Positions 12,590 to 24,709 of a DNA stretch of 64,000 nucleotides are shown piece after piece (positions within the stretch are counted from its first letter, which is position 1; each line of letters starts with the position of its first letter). The notes under the pieces were generated by a model, which was not told the origin of the DNA, did no database searches, and saw nothing but the letters and a program-made list of their open reading frames with translations. The DNA is from Cryptomeria japonica (Eukaryota; Streptophyta; Pinopsida; Cupressales; Cupressaceae), in contig NC_081406.1 in NCBI RefSeq assembly GCF_030272615.1, positions 265,904,192-265,968,191 on the forward strand, given 5' to 3'. Both the position numbers and the translations under genes were made by a program.

Positions 12590-13180
12590 CTTGCTACATT
12601 TGAGTTGAGTGAATTTAGTGAATCACATGGTAAATCTGAGACTAAATTCAAAGCCACAATATTTAGGAAGCATAAGTATGATCTGAGAGAAATTTCATGT
12701 TGGGTATCTAGATATGAAAGAGAAAAGAGAGAGATGGAAGAGAAAGAAAGAGAATTGGATGATCTTGAAGCTCTTATTGCTCAGAGATTGCCTTAGGGAG
12801 TTGGTAAGTATGATGGAAAGTTACCTTTGAAATGTTCCTCTTGTAATAAGATATGACATTTTGCTTCCAGGTGCCCTGAGAGAATGTCTAGATATGATAA
12901 GAATGATAAATTTGAAAGAAATGATAGATCTAATAAGTATGATAGATATGAGAAGCGTGATAAGAATGATAAGCTCTGTAAGCCCTATTGGAAGTTCAAA
13001 AATTAGAAGAGATGCTATTATGATGTTGATGAAGATGTGACCGATGAAGAATCAGAGAATCGGAATTCAAAAGATGAGTTTATATTTATTGCTATCAAGG
13101 AAGATGATCTGGTACCAATGAATCCTACAAGTTGCATTGTTGGGGAGAAAACTTTGGCTTCTAAGATTGAAGAGAAGATG
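12590..13180 (+). pseudogene. Element G gag, 3' portion
   Basis: Picks up in mid capsid at ATFELSEFSESHG, with RKHKYDLREISCWVS and a charged EKREMEEKERELDDLEAL helix. A TAG after QRLP breaks the frame. A zinc knuckle CSSCNKI-HFASRC follows, with a stop where Gly is expected, then an Asp/Lys/Arg/Tyr-rich tail. It is nearly collinear with B and F gag. The 5' end is cut off by B at 12589. Confidence 0.8.
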
Positions 13181-13185
13181 AATGT

Positions 13186-16100
13186 GTGATTGACAATGGT
13201 TTTTCACATCATATGATAGGTGACAAAAGTAAATTTGTAAGTATGGAAAGGTATGATGGCGGTATAGTGAGATTTGGAGATGATAAAGCTTGTGTGATTC
13301 GTGGTAGAGGTTTTATATCTTTCAATGGTAAGCATAATACTGATGATGTCTTGTATGTTGAAGGATTAAAGCATAATCTTTTGAGTGTTGGATAGATGGT
13401 TGACAAGGGATATGATTTGCAATTCAAGAATGGTAAATGCAAGATCCTAAATGCCTTCGATTTAGAGATTGCATTAGGGACTAAGACTATGAGTAATATA
13501 TTTCATTTGAATGTTTGTGAGAGAAGTTGTGTGATTGCTCAAATAGATGAAAGTTGGTTATGGAATAGGAGAATATGTCATGTTAATTTTGATTGCATGA
13601 TAAGGATAAGTTCTACTCAAGCTGTTAGAGATTTACCTAAGATTGTGAAGCCTGCTAATCCAGTATGTAAGGAATGTCAGATGGGAAAGCAAACAAGAAC
13701 TTCATTTAAGAGTAAGCTATATCCATCTAATGGATTGTTAGATCTAGTGCATACTGACTTATGTTGTCCTACTAGAGTGAGAAGCATGCAAGGTGACAAA
13801 TATTTCATGTTGCTGATTGATGACTATTCTAGGACGATGTGGGTTACCTTTCTAAGAGAGAAATCAGAAGCATTGGAGAAATTCAAGATATTCAAAGCTA
13901 GAGTGGATACTAAGACTAGGTTGAATCTAAAGTGCCCGAGATCTAATAGAGGAGGAGAATTTACATCAGGATAATTTGATACATTCTGTGAGGAATGGAA
14001 TTAGAAGACAATTATCTACTCCTTGAACCCCTCAGCAGAACAAAGTTGTTGAAAGAAAGAACAAAACCATTTTGGATGCTGCCAGGACCATACTAATTAA
14101 AGGAAATGTTGCACAAACTTTTTGGAGAGAAGTTGTTAGCACTGTTGTTTACACATTCAATTGGGTGCTTATAAAAGGTGATTTTGGTAAGACTCCTTAT
14201 GAGCTATGGTTTGGTCATGTTCCTACAGTTAGATATTTCAGAGTTTTTGGAAGTAAATGTTATATCAAGAGAGATGAGGATATAGGAAAGTTTGATGCAA
14301 GATGTGATGAAGGAATCTTCTTGGGATATTCTACTAAGAGCAAGGCCTGTCAATGTTACAACAAGAGATTGAGAAAGATAGTGGAAAGTGTAAATGTTAA
14401 GGTAGATGAATGTCTTGGAAAGCAAATCAGAGCATGCGGTTATGATGTTGATGATGCAGATGTTATCTCAAAGCCTATGTAGACTAAGATCCTAAAGCAG
14501 AATGATCTGGTGGAGACGATCAATCTGGATATTGCTGCTACCGATGAAGAAGTGCAAGAGCCTGACAATCAGAACAATCATAAGACTCTAAGGTATGTAA
14601 TATTGAATCATTCATAAAATAGATTATTGGTGATAAGAATAAAGGTGTGATGACTAGGAGAAGGATTTTTGCTGAAGAGATACGTTTGATTTCAAAGATT
14701 GAGCCTTAAGATGTTGCAGAAGCATGCAAAGATGAGAATTGGATAAAAGCAATGGAAGAAGAGATGAATCAGATTGGGAAGAACAACACTTGGGATCTTG
14801 TTCCAACACCTAAAGACAAGAATGTGATTGGTACTAAATGGGTGTTCTGGAATAAACTGAATGAAGCTGGTAAAGTTCTCAGAAACAAAGAAAGATTGGT
14901 ATGTAAAGGATGTTCTCGGATGGAAGGTATTGATTATGAGGAGACTTTTACTCTGTTAGCTATAATTGAAGCTATTAGATTTCTTCTTGTGTATGCTGCT
15001 TACAATAATTTCAAGGTGTATCACATAGATGTCAAGTCAGCCTTTTTAAATGGTGATTTGGAAGAGGAAGTCTACATTGAGCAACCAAATGGATTTTCTT
15101 TATCAGGTGAAGGAGATATGGTATGAAAATTAAAGAAAGCATTGTATGGACTTAAGCAAGCCCCTAGAGCTTGGTATGATGGATTGGATAAGTATTTATT
15201 CAAGATGGGATTTTGTAAAGGTACTGCTGATAGTAATTTATACTTTAAGGTTGATAATGATAACATTTTGATTGTTGAAGTCTTTGTTGATGATATCATT
15301 TTTGGAGGAGATGATGATTTGAGTATGAAGTGTGTTGATGATATGAGAAAGGAATTTGAGATGTCTATGATAGGTGAAATAAAATTCTTCTTAGGATTGC
15401 AGATTACTCAAACCAATAAAGGTTTTTTTATTTCTTAATCTAAGTATGTGAAGGAATTGTTGAAGAAGTTTGGGCTAGATGATTCCAAACTTGTGGAACT
15501 CCTATGGTAACTGGTTGCAATTTGTCAAAGAATGATGAATCTCATAAAGTCAATCAGACTTTGAATAGATATATGGTTGGTAGTTTGTTGTACTTAACTC
15601 AAACTAGATCGGATATTATGCACTTTGTTTATATTTGTTCCAGAGCTCAAGCTGATCCTATAGAGACTCATGTTATTGTTGTGAAGAGGATTTTCAGATA
15701 ATGGAAGGGGAATGTTGGCTATGGTTTGTGGTATCTGAAAAATGATGATTTACTACTATGTGCCTATACTGATGCTAATTAGTAGGTGATGTTGACGACT
15801 AGAAAATCACTACCGATGGAGCTTTCTTTTTGGGAAATAAGTTGGTCTCATGGTTCAGTAAGAAGCAAGATATTGTATCTCTATCTACTGCTGAAGCTGA
15901 ATACATTGTTGCTGCTAGCAACTGTACCCAGGTAGTTTGGATGAAGCAGATGTTGAAGGATATTAGAGTGATTTATGATGAGCCTACTATTATAAATTGT
16001 CATAATTTAAGTGTTATCAATATTTCCAATAATTTGGTACTGCATTCTAAAACAAAGCATGTATCAATAAAGTACCATTGTTGAGGGAGAAAGTCAATGA

Positions 16101-16233
16101 TGAAGAAGTTGATTTGGAATATGTAACTACAAAGGATCAGATTGCGAATATTTTAAATAAACCTTTTCCAACATATACATTTGTCTATTTGAGAGACAAG
16201 TTAGGGGTCTCTACCCCTCCTAATGAAAATTAG
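13186..16233 (+). pseudogene. Element G pol: protease, integrase, RT, RNase H (degenerate)
   Basis: Protease site is DNGFSHHM, where relatives have DSGCS; the catalytic Asp remains but Ser and Cys are changed. Gag-pre-integrase lies at 13396-13700 (NRRICHVNF). The integrase core has LLIDDYSRTMWV, then a frameshift near 13970. RT (14750-15700) includes [24 protein letters not shown], an intact FVDDIIFGG (about 15290) and IKFFLGLQITQ. RNase H (15705-16210) keeps STAEAEYIV and ends near 16233. Stops at about 13394, 14701, 15124, 15436 and 15699 and two frameshifts make it dead. Confidence 0.9.
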
Positions 16234-16581
16234 ATGCATGGAGTTGCATCAATCTGGTGGATTTCAGAGCCTTATCTTCTTATCCGGGTTGATCAGTTGG
16301 TATTGCTACTCAATCGAAGTAGTCAGTGTGTGGTTCATATGTTCAGTTGTGAGTTTATCCTAAGGGAGAGATTGCCCTTCTTAGAAGGTGAGTTTTGGGA
16401 GAGAAGCGTGTCTTATATTCTGTCTGGCATTGTTTTCAAAGGGGGAGAGAAGCATGTGAAAAACTTCTTTATCTATTGAGCTTTGTGAGCATAATATTAG
16501 GGGAAGTTTGTTGGAGATCATTGGTGTTGATCTATTCCTTTGCATTGACTATTTTTCACATTCATATGTTGCCATCAATGC
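16234..16581 (+). other. Element G 3' untranslated region
   Basis: Between the pol stop and the polypurine tract. Short frames occur but none resembles a protein of the family. It is the counterpart of 6655-6965 in B. Confidence 0.55.
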
Positions 16582-16594
16582 CAAAGGGGGAGAT
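16582..16594 (+). other. Polypurine tract of element G
   Basis: CCAAAGGGGGAGAT lies immediately before the TGTTAG start of the LTR. It is identical to the tracts of B, D and E except for orientation. Confidence 0.85.
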
Positions 16595-17997
16595 TGTTAG
16601 ATATTGTTGTTGCTAGAATATGTTGTTGTCATTGATGTCAACATATTCTTGTGTTTCGGTGATTGCATTGAGTTGATTTGGTTGGTTTGAGGATTTGTGG
16701 TTCAGTAATGATGTATCTCTAGTATCTCTACTTCATTCTTTATTGATTCTATGATGCTATGAGTTTTGTATTCTGGTTTGAGGATTGTTCTTATGTGTTC
16801 AGTAGTTGGTAGATTCTAGTATTTGATCTATTGTGCTCCGATATGACTATATCATTGGTTGCATATTTGGGAAAGTGTATAGGATGTTCATGTGTATCTA
16901 CATTTAAGATGGTTCATGATTTGGTGCTCCACAAGTTATCTTTCTAGTCCAAATTGTTTTGATTAAGTAAAAATAGGTATTTGAAAGGTACCTGAACCTT
17001 TTACAAGCCAGGAGGTTTCTCGTCCGAATTGTTGCTGTTAAGTGTTCTTGAGAGTTACTGTGTTGCTCGATAAAGATTTGAATAAGTAGTGTCGATGCAG
17101 TTATTGTGGATGGTTCTAATGTGTTTGTTGGCATTTCCTGATCATGTCCTATTTGTTTTGTTGGTTTGCATTGATCCTTGTGCGTGGTGTTGGTGATCTT
17201 GTTGATCCGGTGATATTCTTCATTTTATGAGGTATTTTTGGTGCTGTAGCATGTTGTGGTTGATCTTGGTGAGATTTATAGTGGTGATTCATGTTTGGAG
17301 ATTTGATTTAGGTCAATGTTATGTCATCTATGGAATTGTATTGGTCCAGTGGTATGTTTATGTATCGTGTGTTGTAATTTTGTAATTGAGGGTTGAGGGT
17401 TTGGCCAACCTTGTAGTCAAGGTTGATGAATTGTATAAATAGGTGTTAGATTCATGTAATTTGGGTGTCGATATGGTGTCTGCATTATTAGAGAGTTGTG
17501 TATGTGCACGTAAGTGAATTTATTCTTTGATATGGTGTAGTCAATAGAGATTGTTGTGGAGCAAACAAATGAGCTTAACCGAAACTATCATCAAGCATTA
17601 GAAGATGCTATTTTTACAATTCATGTAATTTGGATTGTAGTCTGATCATTATTGTAAGGTAGTGAACCTTCCTTGAGGGTTGGATCCTTCTAGGTCATTA
17701 TATTTTGAGAAGTGAACTCTAGGAACTTTTCCTGAATGCATGTGCATTCCCCATTGTAATATATACACATACTACTGCAGAGTATCATCTTATTGTGGGT
17801 AGGTTCCCACCATGGTTTTTCCCTTAATCGGGGTTTCCATGTCAAAATATTTGTGTTATGTGTATTTTTTTTATTGTGTTTATATTTATTCTTATTGTAG
17901 TTGATTGAAATCTGAGATTGTGCTTAATTGGTTAAATCTAGTGAAAACTGATTCACCCCCCCCCCCTCTCAGTTGTCCTTCATTATTGTTGCCAATA
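16595..17997 (+). repeat. LTR shared by elements G (3') and F (5')
   Basis: Starts TGTTAGATATTG after a polypurine tract and ends GCCAATA (CA changed to TA) before ATTGGTATCAGAG. The 1403-base LTR carries TATAAATAGG (17434-17443), an upstream hairpin (17407-17424) and the C-tract near 17955-17966. It has functional signals of both kinds on its sides, so it is the 3' LTR of one unit and the 5' LTR of the next. Confidence 0.9.
17407..17443 (+). promoter_or_regulatory. LTR core promoter (hairpin plus TATA box) of G/F
   Basis: AACCTTG-TAGT-CAAGGTT is a perfect 7-bp inverted repeat (17407-17424). TATAAATAGG begins ten bases later at 17434. Transcription would start about 30 bases further on, roughly 17465. 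Confidence 0.55.
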
Positions 17998-17999
17998 AT

Positions 18000-18012
18000 T
18001 GGTATCAGAGAT
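18000..18012 (+). other. Primer-binding site of element F
   Basis: TGGTATCAGAGAT two bases after the LTR end, complementary to the initiator methionine tRNA 3' end. Confidence 0.85.
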
Positions 18013-18053
18013 AGATCCTCTAGAAGAAGGTTAACCACTTGAGGAGATCCGAG

Positions 18054-18459
18054 ATGACAACTTATGTGTTCAAGAAGGAAAGTTTGAGATTTGATGGAAG
18101 CAAATATACTATTTGGAAGGATCGGATGGAAGTTCATTTGAAGTGTCTTGGAGATGAGTATTGGAAGATTACAAAGAATGTCTACAATGTTCCTTAGAAT
18201 GAACCAATTATTGCTATTGAGATCAAGGATGATAAACATAGCATAAGAGCTAAGGAAGCATTGCTAAGTCCCTTGAAGACTGCATATGAGATCTGGAAGA
18301 AGTTGGAAACCTTTTATGAAGGAGATTCTCAAGTCAAAGTAGCTAAGTTGCAGAGTTTGAAAGGGAAGTATGAGGCATTGAAGATGGGAGAAGACAAAAA
18401 CATAACATCCTTTATGGCTAAGGTGAATGAGCTTGTCATGAACATCAGATGTGCCAGTG
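18054..18459 (+). pseudogene. Element F gag, piece 1 (N-terminal)
   Basis: Starts at ATG 18054. Shows FDGSKYTIWKDRMEVHLKCL (DUF4219-type start), then after one TAG near 18197 a UBN2-like region with ALLSPLKTAYEIWKKLETF, GEDKNITSFMAKVNELV and NIRCA. It breaks where element E begins at 18460. The next codons (GGTLEEDE) reappear at 43326, after E. Confidence 0.85.
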
Positions 18460-19591
18460 TGTTGGAATCAATGAACACTAAGAGGGGGGTGAGTCAATGT
18501 TCCGATATTTATAAATTTGTTAATCTGAGTCCTAATCAACTAGATGCATAGATAAGAAACTAAATGCAGAAACACAAAGCAAACAAGCACATAACCATAG
18601 CACCAATATTTTTACATGGAAACTTGGAAAGGGAAAAAACATGGTGGGATTTGAACCCAGAATATTATTATACTATGGCCAGTAGTAAAACAATATTACA
18701 TGAGTTGGAATGCACGTGCATTCAGACATGCTGCCTAGAGCTCGCCGCTCAATTACAAAAGGGCTACAACCCAGAGTAAGGCTCACTACCTTATAGGCTA
18801 ATAGAAAATTATTAGAATGATTAATGAACTGAGTAAAAGCATCTAACCATGAAAAAGAATAGTTATGGTTATGCACAAAGTGATCCGCTGCACTGTTTTG
18901 ATAAACTGCTATGTTTTGCTCTGCTACTGATTACCAGATCAACAAAACTCAAGGTGTGCATGTGAAAATATTCTCAATTTCTCCTAAAAACATATCACAC
19001 ACCACATCCACACACAAATGCATTAACCAGGTTGATCTTATATATCCCCACTAGCACAAATGATCCCCCACAAGTCGGCTTCACAAAATATCAAAATATG
19101 AAACATGTAGCTTCAAGTCAGCTTAGATCTTCACAAAACAATATTCCAGATCCAAAACATGTGATCACATGCTTCCCAAAAGTTGGCTCAATTACCTCAA
19201 ACTTACCAACAACCACCAGAATCACCTCAAAGAATCTGGTCCACATGTTATACCATCAATAATGAAGATATTTTTGTTTTACTGCTCTACCGGATATCGG
19301 ACCTTCTAACATGTTGAAGAATAAACACAAAAGGATAATATTGCATGATAATCTAGTACTCATACTTAATCAAATTAACTCAAATTACAAGAACCAAAAG
19401 CACACCACCAAAAATGAGAACTGTTCACCAAAACTATACACAGAGTATCACTGACAAACTTGCACCAAAAACCCATACCAGATAAGATCAATAGGCTGAG
19501 TTTCCATCAATGACAACTCCTAAGAAATATCATGCATCAAACATCACCAATCTTCACCGGATCATCACCAGACTAGTGTCTTATGCCAACA
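18460..19591 (-). repeat. 3' LTR of element E
   Basis: On the minus strand it starts TGTTGGCATAAGACAC after the polypurine tract and ends TTGATTCCAACA. The sequence matches 42192-43323 throughout with scattered changes, including a shared C-tract near the end (18482-18490). Confidence 0.9.
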
Positions 19592-19604
19592 ATCTCCCCC
19601 TTTG
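19592..19604 (-). other. Polypurine tract of element E
   Basis: Minus-strand CCAAAGGGGGAGAT abutting the 3' LTR, the same as in B, D and G. Confidence 0.85.
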
Positions 19605-19799
19605 GCATTGATGGCAACCCCGTGAAAAATGCTCCAAAAACTGCAAACAATCTGACAATCTGAAATCTCTACACTCAAGTGACTCTCCCTAACAATAAGC
19701 ATCATTTTTCACTACACTCTCCCAATTCTCTCCCTCTTTGACATCAATGGTAAAGGGTAGGAATCCACCAAAAGTTATGTAAAAAAAGAATGCAATAAT

Positions 19800-22303
19800 T
19801 TACATGAATTTAAAAATATCTGCATAAGTAATCTTCAAGGACTGTAAGTACCCATTCCATCCTCTCAGGAAACAATCTAAAACATTAATCACAACACTAA
19901 ATATGTATGCATGTACTTCAACTCCTTTGAGATCAGATGGCACCAATTTACCTAAAGCACTGACAACATCTTGTTGAGCTTCGTGTAAGGTGTCCATCTA
20001 GGGAGTAATCAAACTTCTCAGTTCTCCCACTCTGCTCAATATTTGCTCTTTTTCTATACTCAAGGCCTTTATTTTGTTAGTAAAATCCATTATTTGGGCT
20101 TCAAGGGAACTAGGAAAACCTGAATGAGTAGAAAATGAATGACCGATACTAGAAAGCTTCCCTTCAAAATCTCTTATTTGCTGATCAATGTCTGCAGTAA
20201 ACTTGGGCAAAAATAGACATGATTTATATATTTTTCCACCTTCACCTAATGCATCCTCTGCATTCTTCACCACAATCTTCAAATCTTCTCTATCATCTTC
20301 AATTGCCTTCAAATATGTTTGAAGCCTCATCTCATTGAACTTATTCAAAACCTTTATATATGTCACTTTCTCCAATAATACAAAATCAGACTACTTTATT
20401 TAAGATATCCTTCAGCTTCCCGAAGGGTGAGTCATTTGAAATCTACTTAAGATCAGGCAAAAAAATTTCCAAAACTACAGTGGCCAAAGATATTACCTCT
20501 TTCTCTTCCAAAGTGGACTTCAGTAAGTCCTTACTGGCCTTGATCTATGCAAGAGTGCCCAACTTTAATGCTTGAAGAGGGGATATGATGCTTAGATCTA
20601 CCAGATCATGAGAAATATCATCTTCGACTATAATTTGTTTTCCCTTATTAGGGACAATAGCTTTGTTCATGGTTCTCAGAGCTTTATCTATTTTCTCTTC
20701 ACCCTTTTCCTTCACCGGTTCTACATTTTTATCCTTTTCATCCTCTTCACCTTTATTATCAACTTTGCCATCACCTACAATCTTTCCCACTTCACCTAAC
20801 TCCTCTTCCATCATTTCTACAATTATTTCTATCTCAGGAGGATCCTGAGTAGCATCACCAAAGTTATCCACAACTTAATTTTTAGGGGCATCAACTGTAG
20901 CATCCTGTTCAACCGAATCAATTTATACAGTGGGTTGATCCTCTGGAACTTTTTTCTGTACATGGATTACCAGAGGAGAAGTGTCTTTACTTGAATGTCC
21001 TTCCGGTTAGGTATTATTATTCTCCTAAATAACTTGATAGCCATTCTCTTTCAAAATTTTCCTCAAAAAACCTTCAGTCTCTTTTACTACTTCATCTACC
21101 CTTCCGATCATTATTTTATTAACTCTATGCTTGCTTGAAATTTTTTCCTTTGCAAGTCCCAAAATCTTAGGTATTTCTTCTCTAGATATTTCTGAACATA
21201 ACTTTACGAGTGTAAATTCTTTCAACCTTTCATCTTCTATGTTGGTTGTGTGTCGCCAAGCATCCAAGATATCATATAAGCTCTTTGGGATCATAAATGA
21301 TAACTCTGTCAAAACCTTACTAAATTTAACCATATATTCTACTATAGCTTCTTCTACTACCCACTAGTCTTTATCCTCAAAATTCTCATAATATATAGAA
21401 ACATTTTTCAAATTACCATCCTTCAAAATTTCATCAATTAACTCCTGCAAGGTCAAAGGAGGTACTATTTCATATGGGCTTTCAATCTTACCAGATTTAA
21501 GAGCTTCCTCTATCTTTGATTTCTTCTTCTTTCCTACTCTAACCCTTCTAGATGACTCTATTTGAGGCTTAGCTTTCTTGGATGGATGATCATCACGAGA
21601 TGTAGGCTTTTGGACTACCCTTGCATAGGTGGCAGTCTTCTTAACTTGTCTTACCTCTTCATTTGACTTTGTTTCCTCTTCTGCTGCAGTATATTGTCTT
21701 GTAGGCTTCTCCTTCTTCCTTTTCTTTTCCCCACCAGGAGATACTACTAGTTTAGGCTTAGGTGGAGGAGGTACCAGGCTTCTGCACACTAGAGGTAGGT
21801 GAAAATATGCTAAGCTTGGCCTTGGGCTACTTGGGAGGAACTGGTTTAGCTTGTGGCTTCACCACATCTTCCTCCTTTTGTATGTTTTTCTCCCTTTCCT
21901 TTTGTATTGCTTCCCAGGTACTACCCATCTGTTCAACAAGTTCCTCTAACTCCTTTCTTGCCTTCCTCTTCCTTTCAGCCTCAATGAATTTTTTATGCAG
22001 GTTAAGGTCCTTTTCCTGAAATGTTCCAAATCTTACTTCCTTCTGATCTACCGGTTGAATTAGTAGATGTTGTGCATATGCTTCAAGTATGATAGCATCA
22101 ACCTCAAACCCCATGGGCATGATCCAGGCCATCCTCGACTCTACAGCCTTCATATGGCATTTATCTTTATCAACCATAAAACAAATTGTCTTCTCATATT
22201 TCTCAACTATCTCCTTAGTAAATCTTTCTATGGCTTTCATGGAGGCTTGAAAGTTCTTGAAATAGCCCCATAAGGTAGATATTCTCATTGTAGCATCACC
22301 TAT
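19800..22303 (-). pseudogene. Element E ORF2, 3' part
   Basis: Continues ORF2 after the copia insertion: YFKNFQASMK then FEVDAIILEAYAQHLL, which match D's YFKNFQAKMR and YEVDSHILDSYARILL. A Lys/Arg/Glu-rich linker (about 22000-21400) is followed by LTLQELIDEILKDGNLKNV, comparable to LSPEELINEITQDGSLGNV in D. Helical, Glu/Lys-rich segments follow to a stop near 19800. Stops and frameshifts occur near 21826, 21363, 21024, 20544 and 19998. Function unknown; no catalytic motif. Confidence 0.65.
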
Positions 22304-24634
22304 TGTTGACTTTCTCTTTGTTTTATATTTGTCCTTGATGTCAAAACTGATTGATCTCATGATTCATTGCACACTTTGGTGACATATTTAGTTCATATTT
22401 GGTTGACATTTGGTTCACTTAGGCATACTTGACATATTCAGGCCATGGAATTTATAGTTTACAGTTCATTGTTACACTCGGTTTCAGTATTTTGGATAGT
22501 GCTTTGTTTTTGGTTCACTTTCAGATTTAATGTGATTGATTGTACTGATCAGTTTGGTTCATGTTCCAACAGGGGTTATTGTTTTCACAGGTGTTGATCT
22601 TCAAGTGATATCATTTTGTATTTATGATTCACTATGGATGTACATGTTGCATTGACACTCAAGTAGTTTTAATGACATATAGATGGTACTCAAATTGGTA
22701 TGTTTAACTTTTCGTCATCACTTGTTTTTGAAGAGACACATGCAAGTGATAGATTGAGTTGGTTCTTTGTGATGGTATGATCTTCTTGACACATAGTAAA
22801 ATGCCAGTGATTTATTATATTTTATCAGGCTCTATTATTATATTACAATGCATATATCTTGGCATTTGGTTATCATCGGGCTCCATCTACAAGTTCACAT
22901 CAACTTGAAGTCAGTCTTTATACTATGTATATATTGCACAATCAAGATTGTTTATCATTGACAACGACATGTTATTCTGCGATTACTTGGACAGTAGGTG
23001 GCAAGTAGTTATCATAACATTGACTGGTCACATACATTTATAATACATATTGACACTTGACTTGGAGAGTCAAATAATCATTTCAACATCTCACATGGAT
23101 CGTGAGTTGGACAACATGATGTGGAATTTGTTTGATAATTATTATGTCAATTCCAAATGATTCTATGTGATAGAAGATTTTTAATGATTATTGATTATCA
23201 TTAAGGACTTGGATGTTTGTAAGGATAATAGGGAAAATTCAATGTTTTATCATTTTGTTATGTTCAAACAAACCCTAGGCACCATGTGTTGTTACAGTGA
23301 TTAGTTTGGTTTTTTTTTTTATCTTTGATGGTGGTTCTTTCTTTGCTCAAGCCAGCAATGACAATGAAGAAAGGATAGTGAAGTGGATGTTTGACTCGGT
23401 TGAGCTAGAGATGGAGGTAATCTGGGTAGTTTCCTTGTGGTTTCTTTTTGACATTTGGCCGACATGAAAGAGGTAAAATCTAGACAAGATCTTTGTCATT
23501 TTGAAATGGTAATGAAATTGGTTTTTCCTTCTTCAGTTGGAAAAGTATTTCAAAATAAGGAAATAAATCTACTTATTTTTTTTATTCATTTTGAAAGGAA
23601 ATAAAAAAATATTTAAGGGTAACTATATTCTTTAGTTTTGTTTACCCAAGTTTTAACTCAAGGGTTTCAAATTGTTTCAACAAAGGTTTGTAAACTGCAA
23701 ACAGGGTTTTCTTTCTTTCTATTCTATATATGTATGCCTTTTTTCCATTACTCTATTACATGAGTTTTATGTCAGAACAAAGTCTTAAAAATTTCTAAGG
23801 GCTATTGAAGAAGATATCTTTGTATTACAAAATAAATGTGTTGAGATTGTTTTATTTCTCCTATTTCATATAGATAAAACTTTTAGATTTCAGAGTATTC
23901 AAAATTCTATTGACATACAAAGTACATGTTGTAATGGGCTATAATGCAAATTATTCTACTATACACTGTTAAGGTTTTGTGATTGCAAAAATTAATTGCA
24001 GTTACAAGATCCTAATAGTCTACATTGATTATTGAGAAACTTTTGTAAGGGAGTTGGTGCTCCTATAGAAGTTGGTGCTTCTAAATGTAGGTTTTGAGTT
24101 GGTGCTCCACCATTGTTATAGAGTTGGTGCTCTTTGAATGCATAAAAGAACAATTTTACGAGTGATTTTTATACCCCATGAGGATTTTCCACTTAGGAAA
24201 ATACTGTGTTATGTTGTGAAATGTGTGCATCTATGTTTCAGTCTATGTGCTCAAATGTTCATGTTCATATGTTCATGAAATTGATGTAATGCTCTAATAC
24301 TATCTTTAATTTTTCATTCTGTTGTTAAATGTTGTTATAAAATACTCAATTGTTTGCATAAAGTCTTGTGAAAATAAAGCAGTAAAATAAATTGTTCATT
24401 CAGTCTTATATGAACAATTAATATCATGTTCTAACATTGTTGTATAAGTCTTTCTTCAATCTAATATTATGTTTTAAGTTCAGTGTTGTTAAGGGTTCTC
24501 ATTGCAATCAAAAGTTTCACTAATATTGTCTCAAGGTTAGTATTTACATTGCATATCTAGTTAAAAAAAAAAAATTAATTCCACATTACTCTGATTCCCC
24601 CCCCCCCCCTCTCAGAGTAATTCATCTTCCAATA
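22304..24634 (+). repeat. 5' LTR of element C
   Basis: Starts TGTTGACTTTCTC and ends CTTCCAATA before ATTGGTATCAGAG. TATA-like CTATATATG lies near 23724-23732, and the C-tract sits at about 24597-24609. A GTTGGTGCTCC motif repeats about four times around 24053-24131. Short open frames inside it show no protein homology that I recognise. Confidence 0.9.
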
Positions 24635-24636
24635 AT

Positions 24637-24648
24637 TGGTATCAGAGC
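24637..24648 (+). other. Primer-binding site of element C
   Basis: TGGTATCAGAGC two bases after the LTR, the full initiator methionine tRNA match. Confidence 0.9.
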
Positions 24649-24709
24649 GTAGGGTCCCTCATTAGGTTTAACCACCTAGGATTGATTCTGGTCTTGGAAT
24701 TCTATCATT

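Larger units (their letters stand above)
12590..17997 (+). mobile_element. Ty1/copia retrotransposon G, 3' part
   Basis: Plus-strand element cut on the left by B. It holds the end of gag, protease, integrase, RT, RNase H, a polypurine tract and an LTR (16595-17997). The LTR is followed at once by a primer site and the gag of F, so G and F share it: a tandem LTR array as made by unequal recombination between copies. G's 5' part should lie left of the window, beyond B and A, next to a second TSD copy of B (right copy CTTGC). Confidence 0.85.

Noticed and set aside
17950-17972. C-tracts as G-quadruplex signals
   Set aside because: Single homopolymer runs, without four separate G runs at loop distance.
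20545-20871. Open frames on both strands in the acidic/Lys-rich region of E ORF2
   Set aside because: Low-complexity Glu/Lys/Ser codons keep both strands open; only the minus strand fits the collinear ORF2.
22304-24634. Possible host gene exon in a stretch with AAACCCTA-like words and short frames
   Set aside because: It is an LTR: a second collinear copy lies at 37382-39700, and both are bounded by the TSD.
24637-24648. tRNA gene near the repeated TGGTATCAGAGC sites
   Set aside because: Only the 12-base primer complement is present each time, always next to an LTR end; no tRNA arms.
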